Shown here piece after piece: positions 11,216 through 22,149 of a stretch of 64,000 bases of DNA. The translations under genes were made by a program, and so were the position numbers. The notes beneath the pieces are model-generated. The model made no database searches. It saw nothing but the letters and a program-made list of their open reading frames with translations, and was not told the DNA's origin. Within the stretch, counting starts at the first letter, position 1. Each line of letters opens with the position of its first letter. Source of the DNA: Dipteris shenzhenensis (taxonomy: Eukaryota; Polypodiophyta; Polypodiopsida; Gleicheniales); the NCBI GenBank assembly GCA_047967505.1, contig CM106538.1. The stretch is one strand, 5' to 3'.

Positions 11216-14200
11216 ATGGCAACAGATGATAGCCTACGGAGATGTAGATGCAATTATAGGTGTAGGCATTCGCCTCTTGGCTATCAAAATGTGAGCCGAA
11301 GGACGCATTATGTGCATTTGCAACAAGACTCCATTGGAAACTTACACGCATCAATTTTGAGGAATGTGAATGAGGAGAACTCTATTGACAATGATACTGT
11401 AGTGAATGAAGAACTCATTGAATCATCTAATCGACGGAGGTGGGTATGGTGTAGATGTGAAACTTATTGCCATGGTGGCCGCTTGGTCGCTCCATCAACT
11501 TATGCAAGGCATATGCAAGTTGATGAGCGATTTGAAACTATTGCAGAAAATCTTGGTTTGCATGCTCCACACTTTAGCTTTTCTGGACCTGAAGAAGAGG
11601 AGAATAATGAGCTTATGCATCAGATGGAAGGAAATGATGAATTTACTGATATGCATGAACAGGATAGGTTGGATGATGAAGAGGATAACATGGATGCTTT
11701 AGGAGAGGATAGGTTGGATGATGAAGAGGATAACATGGATGCTTTAGGAGAGGATAGCCATTTATCTCTCGCTGATAAAATCATACAAGGATTGATTGAG
11801 TTGCAAGTTCTTTGGGATGGACATCAAGCTTCAGTGGAGTTTCAAGATAGTATGCTTAAAATTCTATTTGGAGATATGGGTGGTCCTAGGTCTACAAAAC
11901 ATGAAGGTGCAAAAAGATCGAGTTCGAGTAAACTATTGGTCCAACTTCCAGAAACATGGGATGGAAGTCTAAATGGAATAACTGTTCCCACATGTTGGGA
12001 GCAATTAACTACTATGTTGACAAGGCTTGGAATGGTTGAATCAAAGAGATATAGAATATGTCAAGGAAAAGAGGATTCCATACATGCTCCAATACTCTAT
12101 TTACCAAGCAAAGAGGACGCTTATAGTGGTAACACTGTTGAATGCCAATGCAATAGAAATGTCACTGGAAAGAGAAAATTAATGCACGATTGTTTAACAT
12201 GTTGTGAGAAGTGTGAGAAATGTGAAGTGCCTAGAAAGGAAATGTTATGTTTTGACTACATTTCCATTGGTGAACAATTGAAACTACTTACTAAAAGTAG
12301 ATCTTTATGCCACGAATTATTGGAAATGTGGCAAAATAAAGACAAATGGTTGGTATCGGACAATTCTAATGAAAATACTAGAATTGATGAGTTTTGGGAT
12401 GGCAGTAAATGTAAAAGTGTTAAAGAGTTTTGGGATCCAGAATCGGAGTTTGAGTTGCCATTGGTATGTGAGAAGGGGTATTGCAAACAAGCTTATACAG
12501 CATGGCCATCTTCACTTAAATTGGAAGCACTTTTGGAGGGTTGGAAAGAACGTGAGAAAATTTACAAATTTGTTTGCAAGGCTTGTCGAGCTCTGATACA
12601 AGGTCCCCAAAGACTTTGTAAGGTAAATCTTCCTAATTTATACTATGTGTGGTTTCTAATTAATTTATGTTCGAGGATTACATGTAATGTTGTACTCTAA
12701 ATGTGTCTTTCTTTACATATACAGGGAGATCCATGCAATTTTTCTCTCTTATTGCATTGGGATGGGTTCCAGACATCAAGAACAACGCAGAGGAATTGTG
12801 GCATCATCGAGATAAAGGTTCTCAATTGTGGAAAGAAGTCCATAATTGGAGCAATACCAGTCTTGTTCATTCCATTTAGTTGCAAAAAAATTATAGGAAG
12901 CTCAAGCAAACTCTTTTATGTTTTTATGAAACCTTTGATAGATGAATTAGAAAGTTTGTTCATAGATGGAATTGATATAGATTTCAATTATCCAATGCCT
13001 TTAATTTTTGGGCGTGATAGCTCTTTTTCCCAAACCTTCAAAGCACGTGCTATGCTTATGATGGTGACTGGTGATCATCTAGCTCAATGTAAGATTGGAG
13101 CTTTTAAAGATGGTGGCCAAGCTTTTTGTCGTAGAGACAAACCTATAGCTACTTTAGAATGTGAAGGATCAAGTCGATACCTTTATGACGAAAATAGATT
13201 CCAATTCAAATATGCTCCAGCCAAGAGGTCGACAAAAGATATGTTGAGAGACTTGCTTCTTGCAGAGCGAGCAAGCACTCAAACGCAATGTGAAGACATT
13301 CTCAAAGAGGTTGGTCTTTTAGGTAGATCATGTCTATGGAGATTATATGATCTTTATGGGTTCGATTTATCTTTTGATCTTGTGTACGATTGTATGCACA
13401 TACTAGCATTTGAATATGTTTTCAAAGTACATGAGCTCTTTAATGAGAGATATCGATAATAGAGTGAAGAAAGAAATCGATGAAGCAACTCATAGAATGA
13501 CATTGGCCACACCTTATTCCATCCGATATGGTCGATGGCCAAGGTTTCCTAGCAAGCATTTTGAGAGTTACAAGGCAGAGGAAACACAAAAGTTCGTACA
13601 ATGGTGTCTTCCTTATGTCCTGAGTGAAGTCCAAGGTATTCCTTAGAAATTCTATGATTTGGGTCTCTTGATCATAGATATTGCTCATGCCTTTTATAAC
13701 TATACTAGAAGTAATGGCTGGTCTCAAGAAGACATAAACACTCTGAGGGTATTGCTTGCTTCTTGGAGAGTAAGATCAGAAGAGTGGATTGGAAGAAACT
13801 CAGCTCCATTAGAGCATGTTGCAGGTTTCAGAGAATTTCTTGATGATATTTTGTGACATGGCAGCCACGATGGGTTTTGGTGCTACATATATGAGCGTAT
13901 GGTCTCAACATATGCTAGCATCAAAACAAACAATAAGGACAATGAGATTTCATATGCAAACTATCATCGAAGGAGATTTTTCACATGGGTCTTTCTACAT
14001 AATCAAGAAGATGCTGATAGGTTGTTTCCTCATCAAAGGATGTTGAAAGAGTTTCATGGAGTTCTTTCAGTCCCAGATGGATATTTAGTGGATAAACATG
14101 GATGTTATGACTATCCTCAACGGCATTCATTAGGATTGATACATCTATCATCCATTGAAAAAGCGAAACATTTATGGAGTTTAGCTACATTGCATGCGAA

Positions 14201-14327
14201 AGACTATCCTTGCCAAAGAGTCATTGGCCAAAAGGGTATTGTAATAGCAAGAAAGAAGCCAAAAGTTAGATATGCAACAAGTGAGGAAAGAAGGTATGTA
14301 GAGCAAAATCTTCAATTTGGGATTTAG
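11216..14327 (+). pseudogene. Tnp2/Plavaka-like transposase (CMC superfamily), main part
   Basis: ATG at 11216 follows a splice acceptor directly. Exon 1 (11216-12622) has two Cys-rich segments near its N-terminus, an acidic segment with a perfect 54-base internal duplication (RLDDEEDNMDALGED twice, about 11666-11755), a CxxCEKCEKC cluster, and IDEFWDGSKCKSVKEFW. A 102-base GT-AG intron in phase 0 follows. Exon 2 (from 12725) has LHWDGFQ, VTGDHLAQCKIGAF and FDLVYDCMHILAF, matching the conserved core of Tnp2-type transposases. The frame shifts near 13408 and then continues to 14327 through TAG (13644) and TGA (13854), with RWPRFPSKHFESYKAEE and FWCYIYERMVSTYASIKTNN still readable. The family would cut and paste its own element in the nucleus. 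This copy is inactive as written. Confidence 0.72.
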
Positions 14328-15054
14328 AGAGTAACATAATACAAGAAAATTATGTTCAAGGGTGAGGTTTATAAGATTGAAGATAAGGTTATCGTAAAGT
14401 CTGAAGAGGATGCAACATTAGTCTCTAGTGTGGGACACTAGAAAGCGTGTATAGCATCGTTTTTTTCCTTTCAGCAATAATGGCGACATGCAACTATTCT
14501 TTGGAGCACACTACTATAGGTAGCGCATTGTTGTTGAAAGAGGATATGAAAGATTAGATGTTGATGGCACCACTGGCATGAGTGTCCTACAAAATGCATA
14601 TTTGCCATACACCTGGAATTGTATAAGGCCAATTAGTTCTTTATTGCATAAGTTTATTCCTCTACAGCATGGAGGTGGTATCATTGCATATGAGACAAAA
14701 GATTTAGGATTGAGAACACGTTTAATCCAGCCTGGTTGCATTGGATGTATTCCTCCTTGGCTAGAGGAGAATGATATTGTTTTATTGAAGTCTTATCTTG
14801 ATACAATATGCTCACCAAATGATCTCAAGTATGCCATTGTCAGAGATGTGGATCACACGCTAAATCAAGTTAAAGTAGCATGGCTACAGCTGGTTCACTC
14901 TGAGGAAAAGAGACGGAAGGTCTCGATGGAAGACAACGAATGGAAGGATTGGTGGTTTTGTGTGTCTGTCAAAGAGACGTGGAAAGTTATGAAGACAAAG
15001 AACATGGTAGTTCAGGGCAAAGCCAAGATAGTTCCTATCATGTGGCAATCTTAG
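14328..15054 (+). pseudogene. C-terminal part of the transposase, frameshifted
   Basis: The transposase frame continues through TAG (14325) and TAA (14337) into MFKGEVYKIEDKVIV, then breaks. A second piece resumes near 14488 (DMQLFFGAHYY) and runs as an open frame to the stop at 15052-15054, with GYERLDVDGTTG, IRPISSLLHKFIPLQHGGGI and KYAIVRDVDHTLNQVKVAWL. It follows the catalytic part in the position where plant Tnp2 proteins carry poorly characterised C-terminal domains (DUF4216/DUF4218). I cannot assign it to either. All the stops could derive from CAG, CAA or CGA by one C-to-T change. Confidence 0.5.
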
Positions 15055-15219
15055 GCATGTAGCTAGGATACATGAAGTTAACATCATTCAAGGAATTCGA
15101 AAACAAATTTGGTATGTATTTGTATTTGATTTCCTTTTACATCTATTTCTATTTTGTGTGTTTTTATTTGATACTAACAATAACTTTACTTTTTTATGCT
15201 TATGTTGTGCATGCTCAAG

Positions 15220-18205
15220 ATGGCTAGCAACAACATGGACATGGCGGCGCTACTAAAGAAAATGATGAGTGAAGATGCAAGTTTCCTTGGACTCATGGAT
15301 TCCATGGTTAGTTCAATTAAAGGTATGTCATTTTTTGTTGGATTTATGTTATGCATTTTGAGAAAGAAGGGGTTGAACATGTATGTTATGCTGATTTTGT
15401 AAGCATGTATGTTATGCATTTGGAGAAAAAAGGTGGCTGAATTTATAGCATGTATGTTTTTGCCTTTGGATGCAAGGGAGGGGGTTGAATATATGGGAGA
15501 AGGGGGCTGAATATATGGGAGAAGGGGGCTGAATTTATGGCATGTATGTTTATGCTTTTGGATGTAAGGGAGGGGGCTGAATTTATGCATTTGGATTTAA
15601 GGGAGAAGGTTGAATTTACGCATTTGGATTTAAGGGAGAAGGCTGAATTTTTGGGTGAAGAGAACTGTTTTATGAATTTATGGGCTGTATTCATTGCATT
15701 TAGAGAAAGAAGGGGCTGATTTGTAAGCATGTATGTTATACACTTGGAGAATCTAGGTGGCTGAATATATAGGGAAAATGCCTATGGGAGATGCATCAAA
15801 GGATGTGTCCTTCAAAGAGAACAAGGAGCGTCTCCCTTTGCAAGATAAATCTCAAGTTTCTGTTCCTCCGATCTCAGGGGCAAGTTTTACACCTACATAT
15901 GATGAGGTGTTTAAACCACCCAAAATGAATAGTAGGGATAAGAACAAGCTATATGGGAAAGAGCTCCTAGAAAAGTGCTTTAGAGGCCAGCATTCTCTAT
16001 TGTTAGAGAACTACTGTCGTGTACGAAGGTGGTTCGAGGGAATAGAGACTGTTATAGATCTACGGCATAAAAAGGAAGAACAACAACATATTAAAGGCAT
16101 CATCCATGAGCGTCATCATGAGATAGTGCCTCTAAAGTTTAGTGGAGTTGAATATAGCTGGAGAGAGGAAAAGATATACAGGTGGTGGATCTCCTCAAAG
16201 AAGTCTAGCAGGAAATACTCGAAGAAGAGGAGCCTTGTAAATAATGTGAGTTGGCCTTTCAATTATGTGATATTTTATAAAACTATATATTTGTAATATA
16301 GATATGATCTAGTCAATGTATTCTATTGTGTTTCAAAGGACGAAATGAGCAAAGTTCAGAGAAATCTAGAGCTTGAAGCAACTAGTCCTTGTATTGACAA
16401 GTCTCCACATAATTCAATTTTAAAGAAGGTATGTTCAATACATTTAATGGTTCTCTAGCATGAAGTAAAAATTTTGTATTTATTTGCATAATTTGTGCCA
16501 CTTCTTACTTGGATTATTTAACTCTTTAGCAGTCTATTAGAGATTCTATTTCTATTAGAGGGGAATTTCATGAACAAGGATATTCAACATCTCAGGTTGT
16601 TGACGCATTTGAAAGATATGTTTTTCTAAGAAAAATTAAGAATATCGTATACCAATTGAACTAAGTTCTCATTCCTTTGGATTTCAAAGTGATATATAAG
16701 AGTTTAATAAAATTTTGTATGTCTATTTGAAACTTTTTAGAGATATATGGAGCCTCAAGCAACTACTCCTTGTATTGACGAGTCTCCATGTAATCCGATT
16801 TCAGAGAAGGTATGCTTATATTAATACCTTGAATGGTTCTCTACTTTTAGTAAAAAATTATACTTTTTCGTGTAATTTATGTGACATCTTACTTGGATTA
16901 TTTAATTCATTGGCAGTCTATTGGAAATTCAGTTTCTATTGGAGGAGAATTTTATGGACAAGGATGTCCAACATCTGAGGTTGTTGAAGCATTTCCAATA
17001 AAAGATATGTTTTTAATTTTATAAAGAATATAAAATGTTTTCTTTAATAAAATCATATGTTCTTTTGTGTAGATAGATAAGTTCATGGCGAAGAGATTAG
17101 AAGGGTTTGAGTATTATCACTCTGATCAGGTGTGTAAGTTTCAATCATGAGTTTTCTTCTATTTTGAAAAAATATTATTAACCATTCAGTTATTCACAAT
17201 TCATCTATCTTGAATATTTTATATCAGGATTCTTATGGTGAAGCGAATGCTGATATGAATGAGATGACATTTTCTAAGATGCTTCATGGTGACATCACTA
17301 CAAATAAAGATAAGGTATGAATTGCCTTTATCTTTTAGATATGCTTATGATTGAAGCTATTTTCTTTGATTTAATTGTGATCAGCATCTTCTTTTTAGAC
17401 AAATTTTAATTTAATTTTGTCATATTTTTAGGATCCAATATCAAATGTGATTGATTCTACGAATGAAATGTCTAGAAAAAGTGAACGAAAGAGAAAGGTA
17501 AAAGTTTTCATTTATGCAATACCCTTTAAAAGTAAAGCAAGTACTTTGTATGCTTGTATTTTTACATAATTCTTTCCAATGGCATTAACACTACTTGTTG
17601 TTTATCATTCATAGGTGAGTGAAAAAATGAGAGATCACTTAGAACAGAAGATTGTGCAAAGAAGTGATAAATGCCAAGGAAAGAGATGCAAGGTATTCTT
17701 ATATTTAGAATTTATTTTCTATGATTTGAAGTCTTTATACCTTGATTTTAATCTCAATTTTTTATTTGAATTAGAACTTAAAAGATATTCAAGGTACAGA
17801 CATGGAGGTGACTACGATTTCAAGCGAGTATAAAAGAGTATGTAACAGCCTTTTACATTAGGCTTGATTATTTAAATCATTTGCTTCGAATTTGTTAATA
17901 TATTGTCACTTGTTATGTTATTATGCCCTCAGGTGGATGACATTTCAGAAGAAAATATGGAGACGATACTTTTGAAATACATGGGAGTCCACACAATTCA
18001 TGACATGTACTTTTCCTTAAAAAGTACATATGTGAAGCTTAAAAAGATGGAGAGTAGCTTCAAATAGTACTCTACAGACATCAAGAAACTAGCCAGTAAC
18101 ATTATGATAAGGGACATTGTGCATTGGCTTATTGAAAGTCAAAAAGTTAGATTCATGGAAAAATCTGATGTGCTTAGTTTAGAAGATATAGAGATTTTGA
18201 TATGA
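15220..18205 (+). CDS. Transposon second gene, at least 12 exons, function unknown
   Basis: ATG at 15220 begins ASNNMDMAALLKKMMSED. Exons seen with GT-AG borders: 15220-15322, 15773-16245, 16339-16428, 16533-16595, 16741-16809, 16917-16979, 17073-17129, 17228-17314, 17432-17497, 17615-17692, 17775-17837 and 17933-18205. The first junction is phase 1; all later ones are phase 0 and all later exons are divisible by three, so the frame stays open to a TAG at 18065-18067 and then to TGA at 18203-18205. Exon 2 encodes a basic region (YGKELLEKCFRGQHSLLLEN, later KKSSRKYSKKRS); middle exons are short, polar and low in hydrophobics. No family recognised. Its place beside the transposase suggests the accessory DNA-binding role of TnpA-like proteins, which is inferred. 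Two exons are duplicated. The single in-frame stop makes activity doubtful. Confidence 0.6.
15400..15760. repeat. Imperfect tandem repeat inside the second gene's first intron
   Basis: Units built on gggagaagggggctgaatttatggcatgtatg recur with changes from about 15345 to 15760, giving repeated gctgaatttatg and ggatttaagggag words. It lies wholly inside the intron 15323-15772. Open frames here on both strands mirror the repeat and have no family features. Confidence 0.6.
16339..16979 (+). repeat. Tandem duplication of an exon pair with its introns
   Basis: Exons 16339-16428 and 16533-16595 with the intron between them recur as 16741-16809 and 16917-16979, about 380 bases downstream. Encoded words match: EATSPCIDKSPHN against QATTPCIDESPCN, and SISIRGEFHEQGYSTS against SVSIGGEFYGQGCPTS. 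The introns are also similar (ggttctct, cttacttggattatttaa). Because both exons are in phase 0, the duplication adds residues without breaking the frame. Confidence 0.75.
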
Positions 18206-18285
18206 CATTTAACTTGATTCAAATAAGTCTTTAAAGATGTTATGTAGAGCTCTTCTAGCTCTCTTTGGTTGTCTTATATTTCTCT

Positions 18286-18450
18286 CGGGGGGGTCACTCA
18301 TCATATGTAACACTATCACGTGAGTTCAACAGAAGGATTTTTTTTATTTCTAAAATTTACAGAAATAAATATACATAAGGGACTATTTAAAACAGTTTTG
18401 GAAAAAATTTACGAAAAGGGGTACATTTTATTAATGAAAACATATAAAAA
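18286..18450 (+). mobile_element. Solitary end of a MITE related to the element at 20845-21089
   Basis: The segment starting ggggggtcactcatcatatg and running through gagttcaacagaagg and ggactatttaaaacag is a close inverted match to 20930-21089. The opposite terminal repeat, with its gcacgtgatatagaggg word, is missing, so only one end is preserved. It interrupts the stretch between the stop of the second transposon gene and its terminal array. Confidence 0.6.
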
Positions 18451-18479
18451 TGTGAAACATGAGTGCTTCATTTCTTAAA

Positions 18480-18945
18480 TGATATAACTTACACAAAATC
18501 ACTTATTTCGCGTTCTCCCTATATAGGGAAATAGAAGATTCTCAATATTGTTTACTAGTTCATAACCAGGAAGTTTGCAAACTATGAAAAATGGGGCATT
18601 TTCTAGTTTGTCTTACAAAGAAAAAGAGGATTCTCTATATCATTTACTAGACTATAACTAGGAAGTGTGCAAACTAGGGAAAATGGAACATTTCCTAGTT
18701 AGACTATGTAGGGAATTACTAATGAATTTCATTATCTAGGAAAATTTTCCTATATGGTGAAATTCTCTAATGATTCCCTCCATTGACTTATACATAGGGA
18801 ATTTTTTGATTGATTCCCAAGATAAGGTAACTAGGAAGTGTTCCATTTTCTCTAGTTTGCACACTTACTAGTTATGTTCATTTCAAACTAGTAAATGATA
18901 TAGAGAATCCTCTTCTTTTCCTATACAGAGGATGTCTCAAAGTTC
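18480..18945. repeat. Terminal subterminal-repeat array with a long foldback
   Basis: The same short-motif array as at 780-1140 and 2358-2770 appears here (cctatataggg, tcctatatgg, actaggaagtg). Within it, about 18620-18703 and 18831-18926 are near-perfect inverted copies, sharing words such as gaggattctctatatcattt and gtgtgcaaacta in opposite orientation around a centre of about 125 bases. This would fold into a long hairpin. The array ends with caaagttcctt near 18945. Confidence 0.65.
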
Positions 18946-19813
18946 CTTGTGCAAGAGCTTATATGACATAACATCTCATTCATCTTTCTCGTCAGCTTCA
19001 CCTTGATCAATGTTCATTTGCTTCGACCTTCATTTTCTTCGCCTCCTTCTACACTGTTCTGTATCTCCATGTTTCATCTTGATTTTCCGTCTCCCACTTC
19101 TTTTTCTCTTCTTCTTCATCATACCTCGTGACTATTATTTTGTGGCAAACCTCATTGCCTCTTTACCCCTGCTGTAAATATTCCTAAAAGCTAATGTCTA
19201 CAAAGTGTGTTTACACTCCTATTAAATTTACTTTTGCACTAGCTCCAATGATTCTCAAGAAAAGCCCACATGATTCCAAACATGTAAAAACTTTCCTCCA
19301 TACAAGATAGATTTAGATAATCATTTAGCGCGTTCTATGTGTCTTTTGGTGTCTCTTTCTATCTAGTGTGAGAGAGAGATTTCACCTCCCAAAAAAAGGT
19401 GTGATTAAAAAAAAAAGTGTGCAGTTTCACCAAAAAATGTGTGTGTGTGTGCGCGTGCCTTTTGTGCATGAGAAAGGTGTAGCAAAAATATTTTTGGATT
19501 ATGATCAGGTTACACTCAAAGGATTTCATTCGATTTTAGAGTTCAAAGACCATGGTTCTTCATTTGATCCACAATTACTTCTCTTGAGTTTACACATTAC
19601 GTCACCCATATGAAAGTATTTAATCATGAAATCAAGAAGGTTGGAACTTGGGGAGGGAGGAAGTGCTCAAGAGTTGAGGAATGACTAGGGTGATTGATGC
19701 GATGCGTGAAACTCATCTCAAAATTGTAGAATAAAGTTTACATGAATCAAAACATGACACCTAGCACATGATTTATGATTAGAAGTGTCATTCACAGGGA
19801 GAAAATAGCATGG
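18946..19813. other. No recognisable gene
   Basis: This stretch has T/C-rich sequence at 18970-19140, AT-rich sequence after it, and a short GT/GC run at 19437-19457. The open frame at 19368-19613 has no family features and begins in low-complexity sequence. I see nothing else to report. Confidence 0.4.
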
Positions 19814-20049
19814 AACACTATATTAGGGAATTTTCAAATAGTTTGGGACTTCCGAATATGGTTAAGATTTGGCCACACGGTCAAATTTGAACCCATTACT
19901 TGAAAGTGTAGTCCATCCTAAGAACCATATTAGGGAATCCTCCCAAGTCCCACTTTCAAATAAGGTCACGTTTTGGCAACATCGTCAAATCTTAACCCTT
20001 TACTTGAAAGTGGGACTTGAGATATTTCCAAATTATCCAATATAGTGTT
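19814..20049. mobile_element. Palindromic MITE-like element
   Basis: The two ends are inverted: aacactatattagggaattt at the left against aacactatattggataattt read inward from the right. The inverted similarity continues through caaatag, gggactt and ggttaagattt toward the middle, so most of the 236 bases form a foldback. ATGG flanks both sides (19810-19813 and 20050-20053), a possible short target duplication. Without the outer AA the ends would read CACTATATT, as in CACTA-type elements, but then no matching 3-base duplication is seen. Class therefore open. Confidence 0.5.
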
Positions 20050-20791
20050 ATGGATCTTGCATTGATTATATGAGAAAAAGTCATTTCATGAATCAAAGCC
20101 ATGATAGATCATGAAGGAATGTATTTTTAACACTAAAAAGGAAATGCATGTTAATCGTATGGACATGTCTCAAATAGTATTTGGGATAGGAGTCATGCAC
20201 TATGAAAGTAATTGTAAGCATGAAATCTAAAACACATGTTATATTAACTCAAAGGAATCTAGCATAGTAATTATGTGCATTGATTATGAAATGTTTTGCA
20301 TGAGGATTCAAATCACATATTATTTGTATGCGAAATTGTAAATGGATTTTATATAATGTCCATTTGAGACATATGAAAGTGCCTTTTTCATGCATATGAA
20401 TTTCTAGGTCTCTATAGATAATGTAAATAATCACTTTGGTTATTTGCATATGTTTTAAATTGCAAGATTGCAAATTGGAGGAGAATGGATCAAGAATGTC
20501 CAATAGCAACCAAGAAGAAGAAAAAGAGCAAGAGATAGTAGCTTGCAGAAAGAGGTATGGTAGCTTTTGTAAATGCCTTGACACAACATTGTAAAAAAGG
20601 AAAGATTCACGCAAAATGATTTTGCAATCATCTAGTGAAACAGTCTAATTAACTTCATACATAATGAGCTTCCATTTGAAAAAAAGAGAGAGGAAGAGAC
20701 AAGAAAACCTAGAAACACGACATAGAGATGGAAGTTAAACAGATTGATGCTAGAGGCATGTGGAGACAAGTTATATGCTTGAGACATCGAT
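20050..20791. other. No recognisable gene
   Basis: The stretch is AT-rich. The minus-strand open frame at 20249-20614 gives a Leu/Ser/His-rich peptide without family features. There is a purine-rich run at 20505-20560 and another at 20680-20715. Nothing else stands out. Confidence 0.35.
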
Positions 20792-21360
20792 TAGGTCAAG
20801 GGTTTGGAAGGTGGTGATTCTCTCCGAATAAGCCCGTGAGCTATCTCGGGGGGTTCACTATGCATAAACCCTCTATATCACGTGCATTCAAGGCCTATAT
20901 TTAAAATCCCTTATATTGAAATTTTTCATTAATAAAATGTACCCCTTTTCTATACAAATCTGTAAATTTTTTCCAAAACTATTTAAAATAGTCCCTTATG
21001 TATATTTATTTCTGTAAATTTTAGAAATAAAAAATATCCTTCTGTTGAACTCACGTGATAGGGTTACATATGATGAGTGACCCCCCTGAGTGAGCTATTG
21101 TGGTTTTTTATACGTTGGTACTCCATGCCATTGTGTGAGTCGATTAGCATGGAAAATTATTGGATCCAATATTAGGTATCAATGCTTCCACATGGCTTAG
21201 GTCAAGATGTGTGGAGGGTGTGTGGCAGGTGGCAATTCTCTCTAAAATAAGCCCGTGAGCTTCTATGCTTTTTTATACATTGGTACTACTTACTATTGTG
21301 TGAGTCGATTAGCATGGAAGATTATTGGATCTAATATTAGGTATCAAAGCTTCCACAATG
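20792..21360. repeat. Tandem duplication with retrotransposon-like end; one copy carries a MITE
   Basis: Unit 1 (20792-21197) and unit 2 (21198-21360) share taggtcaag, gtggcaattctctc, aagcccgtgagc, ttttttatacattggtact, gtgtgagtcgattagcatgg and ggatctaatattaggtatca. The last word resembles an LTR end followed by an initiator-tRNA(Met) primer binding site (consensus TGGTATCAGAGC), so the unit may be an LTR edge. Unit 1 is longer only because of the MITE at 20845-21089. Confidence 0.6.
20845..21089. mobile_element. Mutator-like MITE with 9-bp target duplication
   Basis: The 245-base element is flanked by identical gtgagctat at 20836-20844 and 21090-21098. Its ends are imperfect inverted repeats of about 50 bases: left ctcggggggttcact...atcacgtgcattcaa, right (read inward) tcaggggggtcact...atcacgtgagttcaa. 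The neighbouring tandem unit has a single gtgagct at the equivalent place (21254-21260) and no insertion, so both borders are confirmed by an internal empty site. A 9-base duplication with long terminal repeats points to the Mutator superfamily. It has no coding capacity. Confidence 0.72.
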
Positions 21361-22149
21361 CGTTTCAAAACATCATTAACAGATTCTCCATGCCCCTATC
21401 ATGAATTAGGTTTTGATACCAAATAACCTTGTATTAATGGAAAATAACATGAAAGCTTTAATGCACTAAAGAAAGTAATTGTTGAAGGGCATGCATTAAA
21501 GATTTTTGACCTCCAAAAAGGGTCTAAAACTCACTTTTCGAGCACTTTTTTAAGAAACGAAGCCAAGTGGTAGTGTGGTAGGAGAAACTTTACTTCAAGA
21601 GGTATGGGCCTTGCCCCTACAGGGAACCCCTCAAGGGCCATATCATCAATTTTATTTTCTAAAAGTTAATTGTATTTTTCTAGATGTATCTCCATGCAAC
21701 CATCGTGGTGGGTTGTTGGAGCTATTTTAGCGCTATTTTGGTCCTAAACCAAGAAAAATGTAGTCCTACTTTACTAGAATTTTAGTCCTTGTTGCAATAA
21801 ATCCTAAATGAGGGCAAAAGTATTCCAAGCCATGGTGGTGACTGGAGGCCCGGTGGTATCTACATCCAATAATAGGTTGTATAAAAATTAACAACAATTT
21901 ATATTGAGAGCTTCATGGAGCAAAAATTGAACAAAATATCTTACATTTATTAAAACTTAGCAATTATTGAGAGCCTTAGAGGCCAAAAGATTACATCTAG
22001 CGAGCATAACCACTCAACCATTGCTGAGTGGTTTATATAAAAATTAACAATAGTCTATATTGAGAGCCTCATGGAGAAAAAATTGAATAAAAGAGATTAC
22101 ATTTGTAAAAACTCAGCAATTGCTTAGAGCCTTAGAGGCCAAAAGATTA
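21361..22149. other. No gene; start of the 22-24 kb repeat family
   Basis: At 21411-21425 gttttgataccaa is the reverse complement of a primer-binding-site-like word. A stretch at 21548-21650 (gaagccaagtggtagtg onward) faintly resembles a tRNA-derived SINE head. Repeats of ttggttgtatataaaaattaacaa-like and gagccttagaggccaaaag words begin at about 21880 and recur to 22700. Confidence 0.35.

Larger units (their letters stand above)
9530..18945 (+). mobile_element. CMC/Tnp2-type DNA transposon, autonomous in layout but decayed
   Basis: The unit contains a minisatellite leader region, a Tnp2/Plavaka-like transposase gene (11216-15054), a many-exon second gene (15220-18205) on the same strand, and a terminal array of short direct and inverted motifs (18480-18945). 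Two genes plus subterminal repeats is the classical CMC/EnSpm plan. The right end is placed at the final agttcctt near 18945 because the same word closes the array at 1136. I could not find the left end or a CACTA-type terminal repeat pair, so the left coordinate is only the start of the recognised sequence. A solitary MITE-like end at 18286-18450 appears to have inserted inside it. Confidence 0.6.

Noticed and set aside
11406-11702. Second frame within the transposase exon
   Set aside because: Shadow of the longer transposase frame in another phase.
21548-21650. tRNA-derived SINE head
   Set aside because: An A-box-like word is present, but no convincing B box or cloverleaf could be drawn.
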